Shown here: positions 50,736 to 59,068 of the stretch, one piece after another
Numbering within the stretch: position 1 is the stretch's first letter
How the letters are laid out: each line of letters starts with the position of its first letter
Origin: Cerasicoccus frondis
Lineage (GTDB): Bacteria > Verrucomicrobiota > Verrucomicrobiia > Opitutales > Cerasicoccaceae
Assembly: GCA_031296915.1 (NCBI GenBank)
Contig: JAVDPC010000017.1
Coordinates: forward strand, 83,753 to 147,752
DNA length: 64,000 nt
Reading direction: 5' to 3'
The notes under the pieces: generated by a model
Told to the model about the DNA's origin: nothing
Databases searched by the model: none
Seen by the model: the letters and a program-made list of their open reading frames with translations, nothing else
Program-made: the position numbers and the translations under genes

Positions 50736-51305
50736 ATGAAGAGAAGGAACCTCAAGATCGCGGGCCTGATTATTGGCATCCTTCTACTGCTGGGTCTCTC
50801 CTTTACTTGCGGGATGAAAATCGGAATGGAATACGCTTATGCTGACGCACTCCATTATCGAAGTGTTTCGACTCTACTGCGAGTGGGCCTCTTGAATTCG
50901 GAAGGCAAAGCGGAAGCTCTTCGCCTTAACAACGACTATCTCTTCATTACGGCGCCTGCCCTGGATAGTGCTTCAAATTCGAGGTTTCTCTTCGATGATA
51001 GCCGGCGAATTGCAATGAAAGACCATTTAGCGCAGATCGCTGATTATATTGAAGCCAACACCGAACTGCTTCAGGCACAAAGCCGACCAGAATGGAGCGA
51101 AAAAGAATTTGGGAATGGCTTACAGGAAGCAATTGAATCCGATGAATCCCTAACAGGAGTAGGAAATGAGAACATAAAAAAAGCTGCTAGACTGCTCGCT
51201 GTTGCACTGCAGCCGCTCGCATCAGAGCGACAATTAGCAGAGTTGGAAGCACGCGAGACGCTCAGGAAATATCTAAAAACAGAAAACAACATCCAACAAG
51301 ACTAG
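50736..51305 (+). CDS. Cassette 19: N-terminally anchored hypothetical protein
   Basis: 189 aa. A membrane helix (KIAGLIIGILLLLGLSFTCGM) follows the basic start MKRRNLK. The rest is helical, soluble and probably periplasmic, ending AELEARETLRKYLKTENN. No recognised domain. The stop lies in attC 20. Confidence 0.6.
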   Translation: MKRRNLKIAGLIIGILLLLGLSFTCGMKIGMEYAYADALHYRSVSTLLRVGLLNSEGKAEALRLNNDYLFITAPALDSASNSRFLFDDSRRIAMKDHLAQIADYIEANTELLQAQSRPEWSEKEFGNGLQEAIESDESLTGVGNENIKKAARLLAVALQPLASERQLAELEARETLRKYLKTENNIQQD

Positions 51306-51377
51306 GTTGCTAACTCGGATTCCGCGCTGGTCATTCCTCCCGCTGTTCCATCCGAGTAGCAAATTTCAACGTTCGGT
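51291..51377 (+). other. attC site 20 (87 bp), last in the array
   Basis: Cores ATCCAAC (perfect) and GTTCGGT. Long arms TTGCTAACTCGGA / TCCGAGTAGCAA. Confidence 0.85.
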
Positions 51378-51480
51378 CAGTATGCCCCTACATAGCAATT
51401 CTTCGCGCCTCTGCGTCTTCGCGTGAGATAATTACGTATGAGTGGTTCACGCGAAGGCGCGAAGACGCAAAGCCATTCCA
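51378..51480. repeat. Terminal, truncated copy of the ORF-less cassette (REP-like hairpin copy B)
   Basis: Matches 48698-48800 without gaps. The hairpin arms GCGTCTTCGCG / CGCGAAGACGC are intact. After 51480 the similarity ends abruptly and no further attC is found, so this is the right edge of the array. 51481-51626 holds no gene. Confidence 0.8.
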
Positions 51481-51626
51481 GTTCGATGCAGGGACGGGGA
51501 CAGTTAGTGGTAATTGAAGTCGCGGAAGTGATCTCCAGGCGTGGGCAAACTGCGGCGGTAGCGAAAGAAGTTGAATGTTGGTTACTCGGTAATTTTCACC
51601 GAGGCGTTTGGGACCAAACCATGCCG

Positions 51627-52337
51627 TTAATTTCGGATTTGTGTGGGCAGCCATTGGCTGGCGGCGATCGCGCAGGCTTCCATAAACATGGCTGACGGCG
51701 TCTCGCTGTCCGCAAGTTTAGGCCGCAGAATTTCACTCGTCGTGCGAAATGGCTGGAGGAACAGCTGCTTGCCGCCGGCCAGCCATTGGCCGATGACATC
51801 GAAGTCCTTCGGCTTATGCAGCGCCGGGACGACGGTCGTGCGGAACTCGTAATCGATGGAAGCTTTGCGTAGCAAAGTAATCGACGTTGCCAGGGCCAGC
51901 GGTAGAGTGCGCCGTCCACAGTAGCGCTCGTAGTGGCCCAGCGTGCCCTTGACGTCCATCGCCACGTAGTCGATGAGGTCTGCGTTGAGCAGCTCTTTCA
52001 GCACGCTGGGGTTGCCGCCATTGGTGTCGAGCTTAATGCCGAAACCACGCCGCCTGCACTCTTGCAGAAATTGAATGAGCTGTGGCTGGCGGGTGGGCTC
52101 GCCGCCGGTGACCACAATGTTTCGTGCTGCAGGAGGCCGCCGATCTAGCAATTCAAAGACTTCGTGCGGCGTTACGTGAGACTCTGCGTCGCAAAGTTTA
52201 TTTGCATCGCAAAGTGGAATGAGCTTCGGGTTGTGGCAATACGGGCAGCGCCAATTGCATCCTTGGGTGAAGATCACCACCGCAGGGCGACCAGGGAAAT
52301 CAAGGAGCGAGTTTTTGATGAGGCCGCCGAGGTTCAT
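51627..52337 (-). CDS. nrdG: Anaerobic ribonucleotide reductase activating protein (radical SAM)
   Basis: 236 aa from MNLGGLIKNSLLDFPG; a longer frame to 52382 has a low-complexity start. The iron-sulfur motif is CNWRCPYC in FTQGCNWRCPYCHNPKL. IVVTGGEPTRQPQLIQFL and IKLDTNGGNPSVLKEL are the usual radical SAM segments. It generates the glycyl radical on NrdD using SAM. It lies 51 bp downstream of nrdD on the same strand. Its 3' end borders the cassette array. Confidence 0.92.
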   Translation of the reverse strand: MNLGGLIKNSLLDFPGRPAVVIFTQGCNWRCPYCHNPKLIPLCDANKLCDAESHVTPHEVFELLDRRPPAARNIVVTGGEPTRQPQLIQFLQECRRRGFGIKLDTNGGNPSVLKELLNADLIDYVAMDVKGTLGHYERYCGRRTLPLALATSITLLRKASIDYEFRTTVVPALHKPKDFDVIGQWLAGGKQLFLQPFRTTSEILRPKLADSETPSAMFMEACAIAASQWLPTQIRN

Positions 52338-52388
52338 TGGGGGGAGGTGGCAGGGGCAGTTGGGGGGCGCTGCCCCTGCCATTGTTCG

Positions 52389-54617
52389 TCATAGCAACTG
52401 AGCCTGCTGCATCTTACGGTGAGCAGACAGATCAGGCTCGGTATCCACACGCAGCTTGGCGCGCTTCTTAAACTCGGCCTGCTTGCCATCGTTCCATTGT
52501 GAGACGGGGCGCAAATAACCAACAATGCGCGAGTAGACCTCACTTTCGGCGCCGCATTCGGGACAATGGTGATGTTCGCCCGGGACATAGCCATGCGTCG
52601 GACAAATGCTGAACGTCGGCGTGAGTGAGAAGTAGGGGAGCCGGTAGTTCAGCGCCACGGTTTTCACAAACTCGCGCACCGATGCCGGATCACTCACGCG
52701 CTCGCCGAGGAACAAGTGAATGACGGTCCCGCCGGTGTAGAGCTCCTGTGTTTCCTCCTGCAGTGACAGCACTTCAAAGGGGTCTTCTGTGTAGTTGACC
52801 GGCAGGTGCGTGCTGTTGGTGTAGTAGGGCGGACCGCCTCGCATTACCTCACTTGGGTTGGCGCAAACGATGCCCGGATGAAGGTCTTGATCTTTCAGCG
52901 CAAGCCGCATGGAAGTGCCTTCGGCAGGCGACGCTTCCAAGTTGTAATGGTTGCCGGTTTCGAGCTGATACTTGACCAAGCGCATGCGCATGAACTCCAG
53001 CACCTCTTTGGCAAAGGCGCGGCCTTTGTCGCTGGCGATATTGCTGCCGAACAAATTCAGACATGCCTCGTTCATTCCGACCAGGCCGATGGTCGAGAAG
53101 TGGTTTTTCCAGTAGACGCCATGCTGGTTCTTCATGTCATGCAGGTAATACTGCGTGTAGGGATACAGGCCTGCGTCGGTCAGGTCTTCGAGGAACTTAC
53201 GCTTCGTTTCGAGACTGTCGCGCGCCAGGTCCATCATCTTGGTCAGGCGGCGGTAGAACTCGCGCTTGTTCTTCGATTGGAAGCCAATACGCGGCATGTT
53301 GATGGTCACCACGCCAATGCTGCCCGTGAGCGGATGCGCGCCGAAGAGGCCGCCGCCGCGTCGCTCGAGTTGCGTATTGTCGATGCGTAGGCGACAGCAC
53401 ATGGAGCGCGCGTCGTCGGGGCTCATGTCCGAGTTGATGAAGTTGGAGAAGTAGGGGATGCCAAACTTGCCCGTCATCGTCCAGAGCCCGGTGAGGTTGG
53501 GGTTTTCCCAGTTGAAGTCGCTCGTTAAATTGATCGTGGGGATCGGGAACGAGAACAAGCGGCCACTGGCGTCACCTTCGCTCATTATGTCGAAAAACGC
53601 GCGGTTAAACACATCCATTTCTTCTTGGAAATCACCGTAAACATCGTCCGTAAATTGACCACCGCGCAGCACCGGATGCGTCGCGTAGTGCGAGGGGCAT
53701 TGTAGGTCGAGTGTGATGTTGGTGAACGGACTTTGGAAGCCGACGCGCGTTGGCACATTCACGTTGAAGATGAACTCTTGCAGGATTTGTCGGACCTGCG
53801 CGTAGTCCAGGTTGTCGTAGCGAATGAACGGTGCGAGCAGCGTGTCGAAGCTGGAAAACGCCTGGGCGCCAGCGGCTTCGCCTTGCAGCGTGTAGAAGAA
53901 ATTCACGACTTGGCCGAGCGCGCTGCGCAGGTGCTTGGCGGGGGCGGACTCCACTTTGCCCGGCACGCCACGAAAGCCGACGCTGAGCAGTTGGAAGAGG
54001 TCCCAGCCCACACAGTAAACGCTCAGCTGATTGGTGTCGTGGATGTGGAAGTCGCCGTTTTCGTGCGCCTCGCCAATCTCAGGCGAATACACCTCGCTCA
54101 TCCAGAAGCTTTGGCTGATGCCGGACGAGATGTAGTTGTTCAGCCCTTGGAGGGAGTAGGCCATGTTGCTGTTTTCGCGAACTTGCCAATCGAGTTTCTT
54201 GAGGTATTGCTCAACGATTTCCGTTTTGGTCTGGTTGCGAATCGCGCGTCTCCGGGCATGCTGATCCCGGTAGATGATGAATGCTTTGGCGGTCTTGCGA
54301 AATTTGGATTCGATGAGGATGTCTTCGGCAATATCCTGCACGAGCTCCACGGTTGGCGCCTGTGCATCCAGCGTTTCCGCAAAGCGATTGACGATGGCCA
54401 ATGCGAGCTGCATGGCTTCATCGCGTCCAAACTCTCCGGTTGCCTCGCCTGCCTTGGCGATGGCGTTGACAATGCGCATCGGATTAAACTCTGCCTTCTT
54501 GCCATCGCGCTTGCGGATCCAGCGCACGCCCGAGGTGTTCAGCAGTAAGTCCGTTTCCGAGTTTAAGGCCGCGTTGGGCCGATCGAACAATAATAGTTCG
54601 TCATGGTTTCCAGTCAT
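52389..54617 (-). CDS. nrdD: Anaerobic (class III) ribonucleoside triphosphate reductase
   Basis: 742 aa. The start at 54617 (MTGNHDELLLFDRP) is chosen because AAGGAAAGG lies just upstream; the longer frame to 54725 has no such site. The N-terminal ATP-cone is WIRKRDGKKAEFNPMRIVNAI. The C-terminus has zinc Cys pairs CPTHG and CPECG and the glycyl-radical region RIVGYLRPVSQWNDGKQAEF. Oxygen-sensitive, it makes dNTPs under anoxia and needs NrdG. No aerobic NrdAB is in the window. Confidence 0.95.
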   Translation of the reverse strand: MTGNHDELLLFDRPNAALNSETDLLLNTSGVRWIRKRDGKKAEFNPMRIVNAIAKAGEATGEFGRDEAMQLALAIVNRFAETLDAQAPTVELVQDIAEDILIESKFRKTAKAFIIYRDQHARRRAIRNQTKTEIVEQYLKKLDWQVRENSNMAYSLQGLNNYISSGISQSFWMSEVYSPEIGEAHENGDFHIHDTNQLSVYCVGWDLFQLLSVGFRGVPGKVESAPAKHLRSALGQVVNFFYTLQGEAAGAQAFSSFDTLLAPFIRYDNLDYAQVRQILQEFIFNVNVPTRVGFQSPFTNITLDLQCPSHYATHPVLRGGQFTDDVYGDFQEEMDVFNRAFFDIMSEGDASGRLFSFPIPTINLTSDFNWENPNLTGLWTMTGKFGIPYFSNFINSDMSPDDARSMCCRLRIDNTQLERRGGGLFGAHPLTGSIGVVTINMPRIGFQSKNKREFYRRLTKMMDLARDSLETKRKFLEDLTDAGLYPYTQYYLHDMKNQHGVYWKNHFSTIGLVGMNEACLNLFGSNIASDKGRAFAKEVLEFMRMRLVKYQLETGNHYNLEASPAEGTSMRLALKDQDLHPGIVCANPSEVMRGGPPYYTNSTHLPVNYTEDPFEVLSLQEETQELYTGGTVIHLFLGERVSDPASVREFVKTVALNYRLPYFSLTPTFSICPTHGYVPGEHHHCPECGAESEVYSRIVGYLRPVSQWNDGKQAEFKKRAKLRVDTEPDLSAHRKMQQAQLL

Positions 54618-54620
54618 TTT

Positions 54621-54630
54621 ACCTTTCCTT
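54621..54630 (-). promoter_or_regulatory. Strong ribosome binding site for nrdD
   Basis: Minus-strand AAGGAAAGG, a few bases before ATG 54617. It is one of the few clear Shine-Dalgarno sequences in the window and decides the start. Confidence 0.75.
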
Positions 54631-54783
54631 TGTGGTGTTGCGTTAGTTGAGGCATCAACCATAGCAGAGGAAGTAAAACTGTCCGGGAAAATCCGTCTGA
54701 ACTGAATGGTTAGAAGGCGCAGCATTTGGCTGCTGAACAGCGGCTTATTGCATGAGCATTTCTGATGTGGCGGAGTAGGGAAG

Positions 54784-54798
54784 CTTTGCGTTGCAAAG
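54784..54798. promoter_or_regulatory. Dyad CTTTGC-GTT-GCAAAG upstream of nrdD
   Basis: A perfect 6+6 bp dyad about 170 bp upstream of the nrdD start, in the divergent region before the hydrolase gene. It could be an operator. It does not match the FNR or NrdR consensus. Confidence 0.3.
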
Positions 54799-54947
54799 TA
54801 TTATCAGGAACTTTTCTAAAGCCATTTAGGCATGTGTCGCTTGTGCTGCTGCTTGTAAACTTTTCGGTAAAGATTGAGGCGTCCATGCCTGTGATTGCCC
54901 AAAGTATGATAATTTGCTAGGCTTAATGGTTTTTATTCACCACAACT

Positions 54948-56360
54948 ATGCCTGCTAAACTGTTTCCCCGCCACGCCTTTGCGTTGGCTAGCCTGATGTT
55001 GGCAACCGCTGTGCAAGCAGCTTTCACGACGGAAATCGTCTACTTTGACATGCCGGAGAATTTGGAACGTCAGGTAAACCCGACGCCGACTGCGGCCCTT
55101 GCTGCGCTGCCGGGCTATCCGAACAATCCAAACCAGTTGACGCTGGCTGCGCAGATTTATGTGCCTGATGTAAATGTATTTAGCGGCCCGTATCCCACGG
55201 TGATCATCCTGCATGGCTCGGGCGGCATGTGGTCGAATGACGTCATCGCCAATGGCCCGCTTTCCCACCTGGAACAGTGGGGGGAACTGCTGGCGGATAT
55301 GGGCTACATTGCATTGCTGGTCGATAGCTACAACCCGCGCGGAATCCCTGGCAACTACAGTAGCCGTCGCCCAAGCTACGATCCTGCGGTTGACGACGAT
55401 GTGTGTTCACCCAATTACGAGCGCCCCAAGGATGTGGTGGCGGCGCTGTCTTACCTGGCGGATCGAAGTGATGTCGACGTGGACAATATCGGCCTCATGG
55501 GCTTTTCTCATGGCGCCCAGACTGGCATGAACGCAGTGCTGGATGTGTCAGTCGACCTTATCAACTACGAGGTGAGTTACATTGACTACGATTCAGACGA
55601 CGAAGAAGAGTTTACGACCACCAAGGCGGTAGACAGCCCGGTGCGCATTCCGGATAGTTTGCCGTTTCCGAAGTTTGGCGCCTTTTATTACGGGGGCGGC
55701 TCGCACTATGGCTATCATGGCCAAGCCAGCTCGGTTACCGCCGGGCGCTATATGTTGGACCGACGGATGCAGGTGCTGGCATTCCACGGGACGGAAGATT
55801 CCCTGCTGGGCGTTTCCAACCCTAATGTGCTTCCAATGACGGGCACGCTCTTTCCGATTAAGCAATTGCTTTCGTCCAGCTTGCAGGCGCAGACCGAGGG
55901 AGTGGATGACCCGTTGCAGCATCACTACATCATGGACTTGGTGGAGCACTCATTCGACTTGGCGAGCCTTGCGGCGGAGATCGACTGGAACACCAACAAC
56001 GAAGACGCTGACCAAAAAGCAAAACGCCTTTGCCGCGAGGAAGTGCTCAAGTGGCTGGAGTATTGTTTGAAGGCTGGCCCGTCGACGGCCGTGGAGCCGC
56101 AACCGTCGCCCGGGATGGTTGATTTAGTCGCCTCAACGAACGCGCGGCTGAACTATCAATGGCTCTACAGTGACGATTTATCCGTCTGGAACGAACTGGA
56201 TTCGGACTTTGATGGGGACGACAATGACATCACCATCGGGACGCCCCTCGGGCAAGATGATCGGCGTTTTTTCTCCCTGCAATATTTGCCGATCGAACCG
56301 CCTTTTGATGATCCGGATAACGCGGGCTTTTTCTTCGATTACACGGATTTTAGTTATTAG
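54948..56360 (+). CDS. Secreted dienelactone-hydrolase-like alpha/beta hydrolase
   Basis: 470 aa with a signal peptide (MPAKLFPRHAFALASLMLATAVQA). Fold markers: VIILHGSGGMWS with the oxyanion region, IALLVDSYNPRG, the nucleophile elbow GFSHGAQ (Ser within DNIGLMGFSHGAQTGM), and LAFHGTEDSLLG with the likely Asp. The catalytic His is probably in LVEHSFDLA. The C-terminal 90 residues form an extra Asp-rich region ending in DDPDNAGFFFDYTDFSY. Substrate unknown. The stop codon TAG is formed at the junction with a MITE inserted exactly there, yet it would also be TAG without the insertion. Confidence 0.82.
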   Translation: MPAKLFPRHAFALASLMLATAVQAAFTTEIVYFDMPENLERQVNPTPTAALAALPGYPNNPNQLTLAAQIYVPDVNVFSGPYPTVIILHGSGGMWSNDVIANGPLSHLEQWGELLADMGYIALLVDSYNPRGIPGNYSSRRPSYDPAVDDDVCSPNYERPKDVVAALSYLADRSDVDVDNIGLMGFSHGAQTGMNAVLDVSVDLINYEVSYIDYDSDDEEEFTTTKAVDSPVRIPDSLPFPKFGAFYYGGGSHYGYHGQASSVTAGRYMLDRRMQVLAFHGTEDSLLGVSNPNVLPMTGTLFPIKQLLSSSLQAQTEGVDDPLQHHYIMDLVEHSFDLASLAAEIDWNTNNEDADQKAKRLCREEVLKWLEYCLKAGPSTAVEPQPSPGMVDLVASTNARLNYQWLYSDDLSVWNELDSDFDGDDNDITIGTPLGQDDRRFFSLQYLPIEPPFDDPDNAGFFFDYTDFSY

Positions 56361-56627
56361 AGCACTTTTCATCTAGATTGGCCGATCAGGCCGCAGTGAT
56401 TTTTCGTGTTCAGCAAGGCGGCTTGAGCGTCGCAGGCTGGAAGCCTGTGAGCGAAAAGCCAACAACGCTGGTGCGGAAAAGCACTCGGTTTAGGGCTTGG
56501 GGCCAGATTGGAAGTTCGCGGCGTTGGCATTTCAATCACGGGCTTCCAGCCCGCTCAATCAAAGCCGCCTTGCGCTGCATCCAATCTCTACCCCACCTGA
56601 ATCGGCCAATCTAGATGAAAAGTGCTC
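56360..56627. mobile_element. MITE-like element, complete copy (268 bp, TA target duplication)
   Basis: Perfect 27 bp terminal inverted repeats (outer end GAGCACTTTTCATCTAG) face each other, flanked by TA at 56358-56359 and 56628-56629. Internal arms (GCAAGGCGGCTT / AAGCCGCCTTGC region and AGGCTGGAAGCCT / GGGCTTCCAGCCC) make almost the whole element foldable. No ORF. TA duplication and end structure suggest mobilisation by an IS630/Tc1-mariner-type transposase elsewhere in the genome. Confidence 0.9.
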
Positions 56628-56642
56628 TAGCAGGCAGCAAGG

Positions 56643-57884
56643 TCACTCTTGCTCCTTCAGGTGGTTGACGCGGAAGGCGAGTAAAAGCATGGCGAGCAGA
56701 CTCATCGAGACGAAGGTGCGCGCTTCGGGCATGCCGGTGTAATAACCGACCGTAAAAAAGACGCTGAGTCCCACGATAGCCAGCATGCCAAGCCAGATTT
56801 GACGACGGCTGGCCTCGTTGCGCAGTTCGTAAATATCGGTGACGATGCTGGCGCCCAGCGCCATGGCGAGGGCGTGGGTGACGTAAAGATAGTCCCCGGT
56901 GAATAGCCGAGCCATCGCTGCGGCTCCAATGCCGAGCAGGAAGAGGCTGGACCAGATGACGCCCCGCTGTTCCTCGTCGTTCAGCGCGATGCGAGTTGAT
57001 GGATCACAATAAATGACGAGGTTGAACAGTGCGTCTTTGGCCAGAAGCAGAATAAGAAAAACGGTAATCGAGAAATCGACCAGAATGTAGACGGCGACGG
57101 AATTGGTCGCCATGCCGAGCCAGTAGGGGATGTCGTCGCGCAGGAGAATAAAACCGCCCAAGAAGGCGAGCTGCCCCATGGTGGGCAACTTGGCGTACCA
57201 GAGGAGGAAGCCGAAGAGCACCCGGTAGACGACGCTGCGCGCTTTAAACGTCTGGAGAAGCCCCTGGCGCGCACCGTCATTGGTCGGGTCGATGCGGAGA
57301 GCTTCGGCAAAGTGGGTGCTGGCCTGTTGATACGAGCCACCGAGGAGGCAGTTCCAGCCTTGGGTCAGGTGGGCGCTGTCGTCGTCGGCGGCATCGGCGA
57401 GCACCTGCGCCATGTCTGCCTCGGCGGCTTCTTTTTTATTCATTCGAGCCAGCACGGAGGCGCGCAGTTGGAGCGCTTCGGTGCTGACTGGGTTGAGCGC
57501 CAAAGCGCGGTTGGCGGACTCAAGCGCTTTGGGCCGCTGGCCGAGCTTTAGCTGCACGTAGCCGAGAAGGATCAGGTTATCTTCGCTGTCGGGATCCAGC
57601 TCAATGGCGGTATTGAGGGATTTGATGGCGGCGCGGTGCTTGCCGGAGAAAAAAAGCGCCTCAGCTTGGATGTTGTGAAAGCGTGCGTCCATGGCGTCGA
57701 GCGCAATGGCGGCTTCAACAGGCTTCAGCGCTTCGCGATGCTTGCGCTGGTTGAGCATGGCGCGGGTCAGCCAGTAGAAGGACTCGGGGTTGTTGGGGTC
57801 TTCCACGACCCAGTCCCGCGCGATTTCCTCGGCTTCCCGGCTGCGTCCCATCTGAAGTAGCTGCACTATGCGCACCAAATGCAT
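56643..57884 (-). CDS. TPR protein with C-terminal membrane domain
   Basis: 413 aa. About five TPR units (residues 1-205; for example AIALDAMDARFHNIQAEALFF and AIELDPDSEDNLILLGYVQLKLGQRPKAL) precede about six membrane helices (from AFLGGFILLRDD to FVSMSLLAMLLLAFRV). It is the last gene of the minus-strand run that begins with hflX. Function unknown; TPRs suggest a cytoplasmic partner. Confidence 0.7.
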   Translation of the reverse strand: MHLVRIVQLLQMGRSREAEEIARDWVVEDPNNPESFYWLTRAMLNQRKHREALKPVEAAIALDAMDARFHNIQAEALFFSGKHRAAIKSLNTAIELDPDSEDNLILLGYVQLKLGQRPKALESANRALALNPVSTEALQLRASVLARMNKKEAAEADMAQVLADAADDDSAHLTQGWNCLLGGSYQQASTHFAEALRIDPTNDGARQGLLQTFKARSVVYRVLFGFLLWYAKLPTMGQLAFLGGFILLRDDIPYWLGMATNSVAVYILVDFSITVFLILLLAKDALFNLVIYCDPSTRIALNDEEQRGVIWSSLFLLGIGAAAMARLFTGDYLYVTHALAMALGASIVTDIYELRNEASRRQIWLGMLAIVGLSVFFTVGYYTGMPEARTFVSMSLLAMLLLAFRVNHLKEQE

Positions 57885-57947
57885 GGCCAGAAAGAAGACT
57901 TATAGCCGAGTTGTTGGCGACAGTTTATTGACGTTAATTGCGCTGGA

Positions 57948-58616
57948 TTAATCGCCGAAACGGTGGGGGCGGTAGTTGGGAGACCAGACTTTGTAGCCGG
58001 GAATGGTGATTTCGCCACCGGAAGCAAAAATGGCTTCTTCGATCTCAATTTGGCGCTGTTTGATGGAGGCGGATTGTGCTTCGAGCGCTTCAGTTTTCTG
58101 GGAAATCATCTCGATCTCGGCATTGCGGCGTTCGAGTTCGGCTTGGCGGCGCTCCATCTCACGGATTAGGGCTTGGCTGGCCTGGGAATCTTTTTCCGCC
58201 TTGGCGGCGCGCTCGCTGAGGGCGGCTTCCTGCTCGGCCATGGTCTTGCGCTCATCTTCGAGGCGCTGCATTTTAATGCGCATGTTTTCGGCGGCGCGTT
58301 CGGCGTTTTCACGGGCTTTAGCCTCTTTGGCCAAGCGCTCATTGAGCACTTTTAAGTGGGCTTCACGCTCGGCTTCCATGCGAGCGGCGGCAACTTCTGC
58401 CAGGCGGGTTGCTTCGTCTGCGCGGGCTTTTTCTTCCAGCGCCTGCTGTTCTGCGGCGGCAAGTTCTGCGGCGCTTGGCGATGGCTGGGCGGGCTCAGGG
58501 GTTGACTCGATCATTTCCGCCACCGGCTCAGTCTCAGATGTTTCATTATACATCAACAGCCCTGCGGCCAGGGCCGCGATGACTGCTACGCAGATGAAAA
58601 TGAGAGCGTTTTTCAT
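57948..58616 (-). CDS. Membrane-anchored coiled-coil protein
   Basis: 222 aa from MKNALIFICVAVIAALAAGLL; the longer frame to 58667 adds a non-matching segment. One N-terminal membrane helix, then about 150 residues of heptad-rich Ala/Glu/Arg coiled coil (AAEQQALEEKARADEATRLAEV and on), ending in IPGYKVWSPNYRPHRFGD. No enzyme motif. Member of the hflX-side operon. Confidence 0.7.
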   Translation of the reverse strand: MKNALIFICVAVIAALAAGLLMYNETSETEPVAEMIESTPEPAQPSPSAAELAAAEQQALEEKARADEATRLAEVAAARMEAEREAHLKVLNERLAKEAKARENAERAAENMRIKMQRLEDERKTMAEQEAALSERAAKAEKDSQASQALIREMERRQAELERRNAEIEMISQKTEALEAQSASIKQRQIEIEEAIFASGGEITIPGYKVWSPNYRPHRFGD

Positions 58617-58683
58617 AGTATGGATACTTTGCGCCCCAAACGGTAAGGGCAATGAGATTTCTCGCAAGCACGCATTGTTGAAA

Positions 58684-59064
58684 TCAACCGGCAGATTCTT
58701 CTGAATCCGCGAGTTCCTGCGGTTTGAATAAATAGTAAATCGTGATCAGCAGGCAAAGCATCGCCGGGTAAATGGCCGCAACCAGTAGCAGGCTGCCAAA
58801 AATGCCAATGGTGACGCCGGTCCAGACGCCAATGATGTCGGTGACGACCAGGAAACAAACCGGAATCAGCACGATGATGATGGCCAGCACGTAGCCAATG
58901 GAGGTGGTGCCGAGGTAAAAACCGTCTTCCTTGCCCAGCGTAAGGCCGCAATGAGGGCACGACTCCTGAAGCTTAAACCAGTTGCGGAACAGGCCGCGGT
59001 TTCCGCATTTGGGGCAACTGCCGGTCAGGCCGCGGGATAGGATTTCACCGGAGGAGGGGGGCAT
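58684..59064 (-). CDS. DUF983 family membrane protein
   Basis: 126 aa. Zinc-type cysteine pairs CPKCGNRGLF and CPHCGLTLG are followed by GFYLGTTSIGYVLAI and several membrane helices. This is the DUF983 layout (about 120-150 aa). Its role is unknown. It starts 4 bp after the LolA-like gene stops, so they are co-transcribed. Confidence 0.88.
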   Translation of the reverse strand: MPPSSGEILSRGLTGSCPKCGNRGLFRNWFKLQESCPHCGLTLGKEDGFYLGTTSIGYVLAIIIVLIPVCFLVVTDIIGVWTGVTIGIFGSLLLVAAIYPAMLCLLITIYYLFKPQELADSEESAG

Positions 59065-59068
59065 GCAA

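Larger units (their letters stand above)
41186..51480 (+). mobile_element. Integron-type gene cassette array lacking an integrase in the window (CALIN-like)
   Basis: About 20 attC-like sites, each beginning RYYYAAC-like and ending GTTRRRY-like with an imperfect palindrome between, alternate with one small ORF each, all reading left to right. The sites range from 38 to 103 bp. Cassettes are clearly AT-richer than the GC-rich flanking host genes, and code use varies from cassette to cassette. The left border lies between the repeats and the promoter at 41186; the right border is at about 51480, where homology to an internal cassette stops and the nrd region begins. No tyrosine recombinase gene is seen within the window. 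Confidence 0.9.

Noticed and set aside
53733-54548. 271-codon plus-strand ORF
   Set aside because: Shadow of nrdD.
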